A stretch of DNA of 33,119 nt, taken from the NCBI GenBank assembly GCA_038211505.1, contig JBBQVO010000014.1, forward strand, positions 1 through 33,119. Reading direction: 5' to 3'. The first letter of the stretch is position 1. Every line of letters begins with the position of its first letter. This document shows positions 8,160-15,527 of the stretch, piece after piece. This DNA comes from JBBQVO01 sp038211505. GTDB taxonomy: Bacteria > Chloroflexota > Dehalococcoidia > DSTF01 > JACRBR01. A program made the position numbers and the translations under genes. Under the pieces are notes generated by a model, which did not search any database, was not told the origin of the DNA, and saw nothing but the letters and a program-made list of their open reading frames with translations.

Positions 8160-8482
8160 GTAGCGCGGGCTATCCGGAGCCTGTCTCAAAACTCGATAGT
8201 GTAATGATGCCCTGCGGGAAGATGAGGCGATGTAGAACAGCCGTCCCGGCTGTTGCGGACAGACGGCAGTCACACAACCGTAGGGGCGCCGCTCGCTGCG
8301 CCCTCGCCGGCCGACGATCACCGCCGCTTCTCTGCCTGTTGACGATTCGGACATCTCGCAATTTGGCGTGGGCGTTCGAGCCCGCGCGGGGGGGAGGCAG
8401 CCTGACTTGCGGCCGGCGTCGGCCGAACGAATGCAATGTAGCGCGGGCTTTCGAGCCGCGCGGTGGCCGGCGTGAGCGCCGG
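8160..8482. repeat. Cluster of GTAG-footed hairpins (REP-like) in an intergenic region
   Basis: The gap 8151-8513 holds no credible gene but at least seven GC-rich hairpins. Four are preceded by GTAG: 8160-8181 (arms GGCT/AGCC); 8232-8254 (arms AACAGCC/GGCTGTT, loop GTCCC); 8280-8303 (arms GGGCGC/GCGCCC); and 8438-8461 (GCGCGGGCT against AGCCGCGC, loop TTCG). Further hairpins lie at 8366-8387, 8411-8424 (GGCCG/CGGCC) and 8467-8482 (CCGGCG/CGCCGG). A GTAG or GTGG tetranucleotide at the hairpin foot is the hallmark of REP sequences mobilised by REP-associated tyrosine transposases. No such transposase gene is in this window. Confidence 0.65.
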
Positions 8483-8513
8483 AGAAGAGATCCGCAATCG
8501 TGTGATCGCGGCA

Positions 8514-8927
8514 CTAACCATCGATGCGCATCGCCCACCGCACACGATAGCCGTCCGGGTCGCGCGCGATGAAGTCGCGCAGCCCGTAGTCGCGATCAGC
8601 GATCTCGTGCGCGATCGTCGCTCCGGCCTCACACGCCTTCGCGTACACCGCGTCGACGTCATCGACCAGCACGCGGATGTCGGCGCCGCTGCCGCGACGA
8701 TCGTCGAGCGCGTGATCGGCCCCGACGTAGAAGCGCTCGTCCATGAACATGAACTCGACCTCGCCGCGCACGAGGATCGCGAAGACGTGCGCGCCGGTGC
8801 CGTGCGGCTCCGCACGGATCAGCGTAAAACCGAACGCGGCGACGTAGTACGCGACGCTCGCATCGACGTCCGGCACGAAGAACTCCGGCGCGACGCGGGC
8901 GAACTTCTCTCCAACGCTCGATGCCAT
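8514..8927 (-). CDS. VOC family (glyoxalase/bleomycin resistance-like) protein
   Basis: A 137-residue protein with a vicinal-oxygen-chelate fold, built from paired beta-alpha-beta-beta-beta modules. It opens with APEFFVPDVDASVAYYVAAF, has the central strand GEVEFMFMDE, and a second module running IRVLVDDVDAVYAKACEAGA to RDPDGYRVRW. The nearest relatives by pattern are glyoxalase-like or bleomycin-resistance-like proteins of unknown substrate. Metal-ligand positions are only partly preserved, so activity cannot be asserted. GGAGG (8937-8933 on the minus strand) is 5 bases from ATG 8927. It is divergent from the NAD(P)-binding protein gene at 9022, 94 bases away. Confidence 0.9.
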   Translation of the reverse strand: MASSVGEKFARVAPEFFVPDVDASVAYYVAAFGFTLIRAEPHGTGAHVFAILVRGEVEFMFMDERFYVGADHALDDRRGSGADIRVLVDDVDAVYAKACEAGATIAHEIADRDYGLRDFIARDPDGYRVRWAMRIDG

Positions 8928-9021
8928 CTCAACCTCCGCACAATCGCGCCCGGAACGGGTGATCCGGAACGCGTTGGATCAACGCATACTATCGAAGGAA
9001 GATGTAACAGAGGAGCGCACC

Positions 9022-9915
9022 ATGATTCTCGTCTCAGGCGGAACAGGAATGGTTGGATCAGCGATCGCCAAGGAGCTGCTGCGACGCGGCGAGCCGATCG
9101 CCGTGCTCGGCCGCGACGCCGAGAAGATCACGAAGCGGCTCGGCGATCGCGTGACTGCGCGTGTCGGCGACGTGCGCGATCCAGCGACGCTCACGGCCGC
9201 GATGAGCGGCATCGACACCGTTGTCAACGCCGTGCAGTTCCCCGGCTCGCCGATCGAGAACCGCCGCAAGGGATACACGTTCGAAGAGGTCGACCTCAAG
9301 GGCACGCGCAACCAGGTCGACGCGGCGAAGGCGGCCGGCGCCAAGCGCTTCGTCTACATCAGCGGCGTCGGCGCCGCGAAGGACGCCGACAAGCACTGGT
9401 TCCGCTACAAGTGGGAGGCCGAGGACTACCTCCGCAAGAGCGGCCTCGAGTGGGTGATCGTCCGTCCGACGTGGGTCTTCGGCCCGGAGGACGTCTCGCT
9501 CAACCGCTTCCTCGGCTTCGCCAAGATGCTGCCGTTCGTGCCGATGTTCGGAAGCGGCAAGCAGGACATGCAGCCAGTATTCATCGACGACGTCGGTCGC
9601 GTCGCCGCCGATGCCGCGCTCAAGCCCGAAGCGGCGAACCAGATCTTCGAGCTCGGCGGCCCCGATGTCATGTCGATGAACGACGTCGTGAAGACGGCGC
9701 TCGATGTGCAGCAGAAGAAGCGGGCGCTACTTCATCAGCCCGCGTTCGTCGGAAAGCTGATCGGCACGCTGACATCGGTGCTGCCGTCGCCGCCGCTCTC
9801 CGCCGACGCCATCGACTTCATCACCGAGCCGGCGACCGCCGACAACACGCACACGATCGACGTGCTGCATCCGCAGCTAACATCGCTGCGCGACGGACTC
9901 GCGACCTACATGTAG
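9022..9915 (+). CDS. Atypical SDR / NAD(P)H-binding protein (NDUFA9-like)
   Basis: A 297-residue atypical short-chain dehydrogenase. It starts with the Rossmann motif SGGTGMVG (residues 5-12), has VGDVRDP and a long second half of the extended or complex-I-NDUFA9-like type: RPTWVFGPEDVSLNRFLG, then VFIDDVGRVAADAAL and FELGGPDVMS. The Tyr-xxx-Lys pair of classical SDRs is not obvious; the region reads RYKWEAEDYLRKSGL. It may bind a dinucleotide in a structural or quinone-linked role. GAGGAG lies about 6 bases before ATG 9022, which is chosen over an upstream in-frame ATG at 8959. It converges on the sugar dehydrogenase gene with a 10-base gap. Confidence 0.88.
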   Translation: MILVSGGTGMVGSAIAKELLRRGEPIAVLGRDAEKITKRLGDRVTARVGDVRDPATLTAAMSGIDTVVNAVQFPGSPIENRRKGYTFEEVDLKGTRNQVDAAKAAGAKRFVYISGVGAAKDADKHWFRYKWEAEDYLRKSGLEWVIVRPTWVFGPEDVSLNRFLGFAKMLPFVPMFGSGKQDMQPVFIDDVGRVAADAALKPEAANQIFELGGPDVMSMNDVVKTALDVQQKKRALLHQPAFVGKLIGTLTSVLPSPPLSADAIDFITEPATADNTHTIDVLHPQLTSLRDGLATYM

Positions 9916-9925
9916 CACGCAGCGG

Positions 9926-11809
9926 CTAGCAGGATCCGTACTGCGTCGCGACCAGCAGCAAGTCCGACGAATTGATCGTGCCGTCTTTGTTCACATCGAA
10001 GTCGAACACGTAACCACTGCTCGCCGACCCGCCGAAGGCCAGCGCCACATGCAGCAGATCCGTCGAGTTCACGAGCGTGTCGGCGTTGATCGAACCCACT
10101 TCCTTGCCGTCGCCGCAGAGATCGCCGTCCGTGTTCGCCGACAGCGGATTGCTGCCGAGGCGGATGTACTCGATCCCGTCGCTGATGCCGTCGCCGTCGG
10201 AATCCGCGACGTTCGGGTTGGTGCCGATGCTGGTCTCGAATGCGTCCGGCAGCATGTCGTGATCCGCGTCATTTGCGGGGTTCACCGGCGGTTTCGATGC
10301 CGCGCTCGCCGGATCGAACCCGAGAGCGCACTCGGCGCGGTCGCTCGCGTGATCGCTATCCGTGTCGAGCTTCAGTGGATCCGTCGCGGCGGTCGCCGGC
10401 GGACACGCCGCGTGGCTCGGCTGCCCCGGGCCAAGCGCCAATTCCACAACGTTTGCCAATCCGTCGTGATCGGCATCCGGATCGCAGGCGTCGCCGACGT
10501 TGTCGGAGTTCACCCGCGTGAAGTCGTTGAACGCGCGCTTACCCGTCAGGTCGATCATGTTGGCGTTGACGTTGTCCTGCCCGGGGTTCGGGATCGTCGG
10601 GCAGTTATCGCTCGCGTCGGGCACGCCGTCGCCGTCGGTATCGTCGATGAGGATCTTGTACAGTGCGCCGCTGTAGTAGTCGACGACGTACAGATCCCCA
10701 TTGTTGCCTTCACCGAAGCTCGACACGCCGATGCCCGAAGCGAGCAGCACCGTCGAACTCCACACCGTGCCCGTCTTCGTCGCTCCCCAGATCTTTCCCG
10801 TGCAGAAGTCGCCGTAGACATACGTGCCCGCGAATCCCGCGACGGGGCCGCGATAGCGGTAACCACCCGTCACCGCGCAGTCCGCGCCGCCGGCGTGCGG
10901 ATACTCCAAGATCGGCAGCCGCAGGCCGCCGGGATTGCAGTTCGTCGCCGGGTTGTAGCAATGCGTGGCCTCCATCGTCCGCCAGCCGTAGTTCGCGCCC
11001 TTGCTTGCACCCCCGGCGGCGTAATCGATCTCCTCCCACGCGTCCTGGCCGACATCGCCGATCCAGAGATCGCCGCTGACGCCGCGGTCGAACGAAAACC
11101 TCCACGGATTGCGCAGCCCGTACGACCAGATCTCGTGCCGGGCGACGGCATCCGTTGCGAACGGATTGTCCGCCGGAATGCCGTAGGGCACGGCGGAGTC
11201 CACATCGATGCGCAAAATCTTGCCCAGGAGGTTCGTGAGGTTCTGGGCGTTGTTCGGCGGATCGCCCACGCCCCCGCCGTCGCCGACGCCGATGTACAGC
11301 TTGTCATCCGGCCCGAAGACAAGCTGCCCGCCGTTGTGATTCGTCTGCCCCGGATGCGGGATCGTCAGGATCGGCGTGCCGCTCGTGTTGGCGACGTTAG
11401 CATTCGCCGACACGCTGTATCGCGCGATCACGACGTCGCCCGACGTGTTGGTGTAGTCGATGAAAAAGAGGCCGTTCGTCGCGTAGTTTGGATGAAACGC
11501 GAGGCCAAGCAGCCCCTGCTCCTGCCCCGCCGTGCTGACGATCCCCGATACATCGAGAAACGCCGTCGGCAGGATCGACGTGCCGTCGTAGATCTTGATC
11601 CGCCCGCCTTGCTCGAGCAGGAAGAGGCGTGCGTCGTTCGGACGGCTGACGATCCCGTTCGGAGTCGCCAACGCCGGCGATTGCGTCGCCAGACGCTGCA
11701 ACGTGATGCCGCCACCCTGCGCGCGCGCGACGCCGCGCCCCGCCGGGGCGGCGTTCGTGAACAGCGCGATCAAGGCAGCGGCGGCCACAAGAAGCGGCAG
11801 TCGGATCAT
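9926..11809 (-). CDS. Secreted PQQ-dependent sugar dehydrogenase with TSP3 repeats and dockerin-like C-terminus
   Basis: A 627-residue secreted protein. A signal peptide covers about residues 1-31 (hydrophobic core LLVAAAALIALF, then VARAQ). A glucose/sorbosone dehydrogenase beta-propeller spans about 40-387: EQGLLGLAFHP at 97-107, likely catalytic His158 in TNHNGGQLVFGP, and GNNGDLYVVDYYSGALYKI at its end. Soluble PQQ glucose dehydrogenases of this fold oxidise sugars outside the membrane. The remainder is a series of calcium-binding thrombospondin-type-3 loops (DTDGDGVPD near 390, DADHDG, DSDGDGISDG near 537). It closes with two dockerin-like EF loops (VNSTDLLHVA near 580, DVNKDGTINSSDLL near 605). 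The tail probably serves surface display or complex formation. Confidence 0.92.
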   Translation of the reverse strand: MIRLPLLVAAAALIALFTNAAPAGRGVARAQGGGITLQRLATQSPALATPNGIVSRPNDARLFLLEQGGRIKIYDGTSILPTAFLDVSGIVSTAGQEQGLLGLAFHPNYATNGLFFIDYTNTSGDVVIARYSVSANANVANTSGTPILTIPHPGQTNHNGGQLVFGPDDKLYIGVGDGGGVGDPPNNAQNLTNLLGKILRIDVDSAVPYGIPADNPFATDAVARHEIWSYGLRNPWRFSFDRGVSGDLWIGDVGQDAWEEIDYAAGGASKGANYGWRTMEATHCYNPATNCNPGGLRLPILEYPHAGGADCAVTGGYRYRGPVAGFAGTYVYGDFCTGKIWGATKTGTVWSSTVLLASGIGVSSFGEGNNGDLYVVDYYSGALYKILIDDTDGDGVPDASDNCPTIPNPGQDNVNANMIDLTGKRAFNDFTRVNSDNVGDACDPDADHDGLANVVELALGPGQPSHAACPPATAATDPLKLDTDSDHASDRAECALGFDPASAASKPPVNPANDADHDMLPDAFETSIGTNPNVADSDGDGISDGIEYIRLGSNPLSANTDGDLCGDGKEVGSINADTLVNSTDLLHVALAFGGSASSGYVFDFDVNKDGTINSSDLLLVATQYGSC

Positions 11810-12109
11810 CTCTCAGCCCTCGAATACTCGGCGGACATCACACTGTACGACGTTATGTCCTGTCACGGCAGCCCACCCAGCTTCGGGGGCTTCCTGCAGC
11901 TTCCGCGATCGTCCGCAACATCCGCATGACGATCGCCCGTATCCGAATCGCTGATCGCTGGCGAGCTTCCTCCCAGTAACGCGTGGGCGTTCCTCCGGCG
12001 TCCGACACTCCGACGCCGTGTCGTTGAGCGCGGCCGCGCCGAATGCCCAGCCGAATAATGGTGCATCCGCACCATAGATACGCGACACCGACCCTGATAC
12101 GATGTCTGA
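11810..12109. other. Intergenic region with a perfect hairpin, no gene recognised
   Basis: No credible coding region is seen between the divergent sugar dehydrogenase and inositol phosphate synthase genes. The one clear element is ATGGTGC (12058-12064) with GCACCAT (12069-12075), a perfect 7-bp inverted repeat with a 4-base loop. It lacks a T-tract, so it is more likely an operator or structured leader than a terminator. Confidence 0.5.
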
Positions 12110-12180
12110 GGTTAAGTAAACATTACTTGTCACCGACCTGACTGGCGGCGTAGTGTTGAGGAGAACTTAACCTACGGAGG
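12110..12180 (+). promoter_or_regulatory. Promoter and nested palindromic operators upstream of the HTH-synthase fusion
   Basis: Three elements overlap in an AT-richer island. A perfect palindrome with a 3-base centre, AAGTAAACATTACTT (12114-12128), overlaps a good -35 box TTGTCA (12127-12132). After 18 bases there is a weak -10 TAGTGT (12151-12156). An 8-bp inverted repeat, GGTTAAGT (12110-12117) and ACTTAACC (12165-12172), brackets the promoter. GGAGG (12176-12180) is the ribosome site for ATG 12184, with a short 3-base spacing. A dimer bound to the palindrome would block the -35; the helix-turn-helix encoded just downstream is the obvious candidate. Confidence 0.55.
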
Positions 12181-12183
12181 ACG

Positions 12184-13539
12184 ATGCAGACCAAACTCTT
12201 CGAGGTGCTCGAACGGCGCGGGCAAAAACAACGCTGGCTCCTCGCCGAACTCGACCGGCGGGGATATCACGTCAGCGAAGGCTACCTCTCGCAGGTAAAG
12301 TCCGGCGCCAAGCAGCCCAGCCGGCAATTCATAGACGCCGTATGTGGCGTACTCGGCATGGCCGAGCAGGATCTGTTCTACGAACGAGGAGGAACATCGA
12401 CGGTGGCGACGAAGACAACGAAGACGACGAAGGCAGTGGAAGCGCGCAAACGTGAACGTCGCGCGAACGGCAAGATCAACGTGGCGATCATCGGCGTCGG
12501 CAACTGCGCCTCGTCGCTCGTGCAAGGCCGCTACTTCTACCAGGACGCGCAGCAGGGTCAGCTCATCCCCGGCATCATGCACGTCGACCTCGGCGGCTAT
12601 CACATCCGCGACATCAACTTCGTCGCCGCGATCGACATCGACGAGAACAAGGTCGGCAAGGACCTCGCCGACGCCGTCTTCGCGCCGCCGAACAACACCT
12701 TCAAGTTCAGCGATGTGCCGCACACCGGCGTCCGCGTCGCGCGCGGCATGACGCACGACGGCCTCGGCAAGTACCTGTCGCAGGTGATCACGAAGGCCAA
12801 GGGCGGCACCGATGACATCGTCAAGCTGCTGAAAGACACCGAGACCGACGTTGTCGTCAGCTACCTGCCCGTCGGCTCCGAGGAAGCGACGAAGTGGTAC
12901 GTCGAGCAGGTGCTCGCCGCCGGCTGCGGCTTCGTCAACTGCATCCCCGTCTTCATCGCCCGCGACTACCACGGCTACTGGCCGAAGCGCTTCGAAGAGG
13001 CCGGCGTGCCGATCGTCGGCGACGACATCAAGTCGCAGGTTGGCGCGACGATCGTCCACCGCATGCTGACGCGCCTCTTCCGCGAGCGTGGCGTACGTCT
13101 CGACCGCACGTATCAGCTGAACTTCGGCGGCAATACGGACTTCCTCAACATGCTCGAGCGCGAGCGGCTGGAGTCGAAGAAGATATCGAAGACCAACGCC
13201 GTCACATCGCAACTCGACTACGAACTGCCGGCGTCGGATGTCCACGTCGGCCCCTCGGATCACGTGCCGTGGCTTCTCGACCGCAAATGGTGCTACATTC
13301 GGATGGAGGGCACGACATTCGGCAACGTTCCGTTGAATGCGGAAGTGAAGCTGGAGGTCTGGGATAGCCCGAACTCCGCCGGCGTCGTGATCGATGCGAT
13401 CCGCTGTTGCAAGATCGCCATGGATCGCGGCATCGCCGGGCCGCTCGCTGGGCCGTCGGCGTACTTCATGAAGTCGCCGCCGACGCAGTACACGGACGAT
13501 GTCGCGCACGACATGGTCGAGGCCTTTATCGCCGGATAG
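12184..13539 (+). CDS. Inositol-3-phosphate synthase with N-terminal XRE-type HTH domain
   Basis: A 451-residue fusion. Residues 1-68 are a Cro/C1-type helix-turn-helix with recognition region SEGYLSQVKSGAKQPSRQF and the usual closing GVLGM/DLF. A Lys/Thr/Arg-rich linker runs to about 97. Residues 98-451 are a full actinobacterial-type myo-inositol-3-phosphate synthase, which converts glucose 6-phosphate to inositol 3-phosphate with NAD+. Its motifs are IIGVGNCASSLVQG (102-115), SYLPVGSEEA (226-235), GDDIKSQVGAT (279-289), NFGGNTDFLNM (313-323), SKKISKT (331-337), GPSDH (356-360) and WDSPNSAG (393-400). The usual enzyme begins near residue 95. AGGAGG (12387-12392) stands before in-frame GTG 12403 (residue 74), so a synthase-only product is possible. 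It is the first gene of the lipid cluster, 67 bases before the acyltransferase gene. Confidence 0.93.
   Translation: MQTKLFEVLERRGQKQRWLLAELDRRGYHVSEGYLSQVKSGAKQPSRQFIDAVCGVLGMAEQDLFYERGGTSTVATKTTKTTKAVEARKRERRANGKINVAIIGVGNCASSLVQGRYFYQDAQQGQLIPGIMHVDLGGYHIRDINFVAAIDIDENKVGKDLADAVFAPPNNTFKFSDVPHTGVRVARGMTHDGLGKYLSQVITKAKGGTDDIVKLLKDTETDVVVSYLPVGSEEATKWYVEQVLAAGCGFVNCIPVFIARDYHGYWPKRFEEAGVPIVGDDIKSQVGATIVHRMLTRLFRERGVRLDRTYQLNFGGNTDFLNMLERERLESKKISKTNAVTSQLDYELPASDVHVGPSDHVPWLLDRKWCYIRMEGTTFGNVPLNAEVKLEVWDSPNSAGVVIDAIRCCKIAMDRGIAGPLAGPSAYFMKSPPTQYTDDVAHDMVEAFIAG
12387..12405 (+). promoter_or_regulatory. Internal ribosome binding site and GTG start within the HTH-synthase gene
   Basis: AGGAGG (12387-12392) is a near-perfect Shine-Dalgarno followed after 10 bases by GTG (12403-12405), in frame with the gene at codon 74. 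Translation from here would give a 378-residue inositol phosphate synthase without the helix-turn-helix. The codons for ERGG produce the motif, so chance cannot be excluded. Confidence 0.45.
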
Positions 13540-13606
13540 TGCACGCAGTGCAGGCCGCAGGATCGCGGTGGCACGCAGCGGACGATAGGGGCGGAACGAG
13601 GAGCGT

Positions 13607-14530
13607 GTGCTCGACAGGACGGTCTACTGGCTCTTCCGCCTGGCGATTCTCCTCACGAGACCGCTGCCGCTCCGCCTCGGCTACTGGTTCGGCGAACGCG
13701 TCGCGCTGATCTGCTATTGGGTGATCTTTCCGCGCCACCGCAAGGCGCTGAATGCCAATCTCGCCATCGTCCTCAACAGCAGTGATGCGAAGTACGTCGA
13801 CTCCGTCGCCCGCCGCTCGTTCCGCAACTTCGGAAAGTACGTCGTCGACTTCATCCACTTCCCCGCGGTCACGCGCGCCGAGATCAAGCAGCGCCTGAAA
13901 TTCGATGATTGGGACGAACTCAACGCCGCCGCCGAGTCCGATCGCGGCGTCGTCATCGCGACGCTGCACTACGGCAACTGGGATCTCGGCGCCGCCGCTC
14001 TCGCTACGTTCGGCTTCCCGATCAACGCCATCGCCGAAACATTTCGCTATCAGCCGATGAACGATCTCGTGCAGGGCTCACGCGCCAAGCTCGGCATGAA
14101 GGTGATCGGCCACGACCGCGTCGGCCCGACCGTCTTTCGCCTGCTGCGCAACGGCGAAATGCTGGCGATGCTCGTCGACGTCTCGTCGCCGGAGTCCAAC
14201 GTCGAGGTTGAGTTCTTCGGTGCGCCCGCCGTCGTCTCCTCAGCGCCTGCCCGCATCGCCCTGCGCACGAACGCTTGGGTCGTGCCCGCCGTCGTCATGC
14301 GCGGGCCGAAGGATGATCTCGAACTGCGCCCGATCGTCGATGGCAGCCTCGGCGGCTACAGGCCGAGCGGCGACGACACGAAAGACATCCACGATCTGAC
14401 GCAACTGATCATGCGCTCGCTCGAGCCGATCGTGCGCGCGCATCCGGAACAGTGGTTCGTGTTCCGTCGCCTGTGGGGGCAGTCGGCGCCGGCGCGCGCT
14501 TCGACGGGCACCGTCGCGGAGGGCATCTGA
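13607..14530 (+). CDS. Lysophospholipid acyltransferase family protein (HtrB/LpxL, PatA-like), first copy
   Basis: A 307-residue membrane-associated acyltransferase of the LpxL/HtrB family, which includes mycobacterial PatA, the enzyme that acylates phosphatidylinositol mannosides. The HX4D catalytic motif is HYGNWD (residues 121-126), and an N-terminal hydrophobic/amphipathic helix covers about 5-42. Downstream it has MLAMLVDVSSPESNVEVEFF and FGAPA, followed by PARIALRTNA, which are typical of the family. GTG 13607 is preceded by AGGAG at 5 bases. The next acyltransferase gene begins 2 bases after its stop. The neighbours, inositol phosphate synthase and a PimA-like glycosyltransferase, suggest an inositol-lipid acceptor rather than lipid A. 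No lipid A genes are seen here. Confidence 0.88.
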   Translation: MLDRTVYWLFRLAILLTRPLPLRLGYWFGERVALICYWVIFPRHRKALNANLAIVLNSSDAKYVDSVARRSFRNFGKYVVDFIHFPAVTRAEIKQRLKFDDWDELNAAAESDRGVVIATLHYGNWDLGAAALATFGFPINAIAETFRYQPMNDLVQGSRAKLGMKVIGHDRVGPTVFRLLRNGEMLAMLVDVSSPESNVEVEFFGAPAVVSSAPARIALRTNAWVVPAVVMRGPKDDLELRPIVDGSLGGYRPSGDDTKDIHDLTQLIMRSLEPIVRAHPEQWFVFRRLWGQSAPARASTGTVAEGI

Positions 14531-14532
14531 GC

Positions 14533-15468
14533 GTGCCGAACTGGGTGCCGCGCCCCAGCAAGTGGGAGTACTATGCGATGGTCGCCGTCGTCGCGACGCT
14601 CGGCCGGCTGCCGCTGAGCACGCGCTACGGCATCTCGCGCTTTCTCAGCGATCGCGTCTACAACTGGGGTCCGCGCATCGGCAAGAACGTGCGCAGCAAC
14701 ATCCGCCACGTCCTCGGCCCAACCGCATCCGACGAGGAGGTCGACCGCGTCGCCCGCCAGTGCGCGCGCAACACCGGCCGCTACTACGCAGACGTCGTCG
14801 GCATGCACCGCATGGACATCCAGAAGTTCCTGCGCGATGACTTGCGACTCGAAGGCCTCGAGTACGTGCGCGCGGCGCAGGCCGCGGGACGCGGCGTCGT
14901 GCTGGCCTCGGCGCACTATGCGAATCCGGAGTTCGCCGTGCAGGGACTCGCCGCCGCCGGCGTCAAGTGCTTCGCGCTCGTCGAGCCGCTGAATCCGCCC
15001 GAGCTGGGGCGGCTGATGCGCGGCCTGCGCACGGTGCACGGCCACCGCTACGAGCCCGTGAGCTTCGGCGCCATCAAAAACGCGCTCTCCTGGCTGCGCA
15101 ACTGCGGCGTCGTCTGCATCCTCATCGACCGCGACATCCAGAAGCGCGGCATCGAGCTCGACTTCTGCGGCTACCCGGCGCGCTTCCCGACCGGCGCCGT
15201 TGATCTGGCCATCCGCACCAACGCCGTGCTGATGCCTGGCTGGGTGAAGCGCACCGGCGGCTACAAAGTCAGCGCCATCATCGGACCGCCGCTCGACCTC
15301 GTCCGCACCGGCGACAACGACGCGGACCTCCGCATCAACACCGCGAACCTGCTGGCGCTCTTCGAACAGCACCTGCGCGAAGATCCCGGCCAATGGTCCG
15401 TCCTCGACCGCATCTGGCCCGACGATCTGCCGGCCGCACCCGCCGCAATCTCGAGAAGCAGCGACTGA
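14533..15468 (+). CDS. Lysophospholipid acyltransferase family protein, second copy with HX4E motif
   Basis: A 311-residue LpxL/HtrB-family acyltransferase, clearly homologous to the gene just upstream but divergent. The catalytic motif reads HYANPE (residues 128-133), so the usual aspartate is a glutamate, which the family tolerates. Other family landmarks are GVVLASAHYAN, RDIQKRGIELDFCGYPARFPTGAVDLAIRTNA-like acceptor-side sequence (about 195-226) and the C-terminal DPGQWSVLDRIW. GTG 14533 follows GGAGGG (14518-14523) by 9 bases and the preceding stop by 2, so the two genes are translationally coupled. Two tandem copies suggest transfer of two acyl chains to one glycolipid, or activity on two acceptors. 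The exact position of acylation is inference. Confidence 0.87.
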   Translation: MPNWVPRPSKWEYYAMVAVVATLGRLPLSTRYGISRFLSDRVYNWGPRIGKNVRSNIRHVLGPTASDEEVDRVARQCARNTGRYYADVVGMHRMDIQKFLRDDLRLEGLEYVRAAQAAGRGVVLASAHYANPEFAVQGLAAAGVKCFALVEPLNPPELGRLMRGLRTVHGHRYEPVSFGAIKNALSWLRNCGVVCILIDRDIQKRGIELDFCGYPARFPTGAVDLAIRTNAVLMPGWVKRTGGYKVSAIIGPPLDLVRTGDNDADLRINTANLLALFEQHLREDPGQWSVLDRIWPDDLPAAPAAISRSSD

Positions 15469-15527
15469 CGGTAGACTGCATCGATCGCGCTGCCACACAC
15501 GTACACGCGCGCGAACAGCGGAGCATC

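Noticed and set aside
8160..8482. tRNA or small structured RNA gene
   Set aside because: Several hairpins are present, but no cloverleaf with a T-loop GTTCGA and acceptor pairing could be assembled. The pattern fits repeated REP-like units better.
8318..8815. Alternative minus-strand frame overlapping the VOC gene
   Set aside because: Ser/Arg/Thr-rich shadow of the VOC protein frame, without domain features.
10049..11929. Long plus-strand open frame (626 codons) across the sugar dehydrogenase
   Set aside because: Antisense shadow caused by high GC. The minus strand has a signal peptide, propeller motifs and calcium loops.
11813..12133. Minus-strand 106-codon frame upstream of the sugar dehydrogenase
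   Set aside because: Not recognised, no good ribosome site, and it would overlap the promoter of the HTH-synthase gene.
12172..13509. Minus-strand open frame (445 codons) across the HTH-synthase gene
   Set aside because: Antisense shadow with no recognisable motif. The plus strand encodes a highly conserved enzyme.
14356..15498. Minus-strand open frame across the second acyltransferase
   Set aside because: No motifs, and it overlaps two well-supported plus-strand genes.
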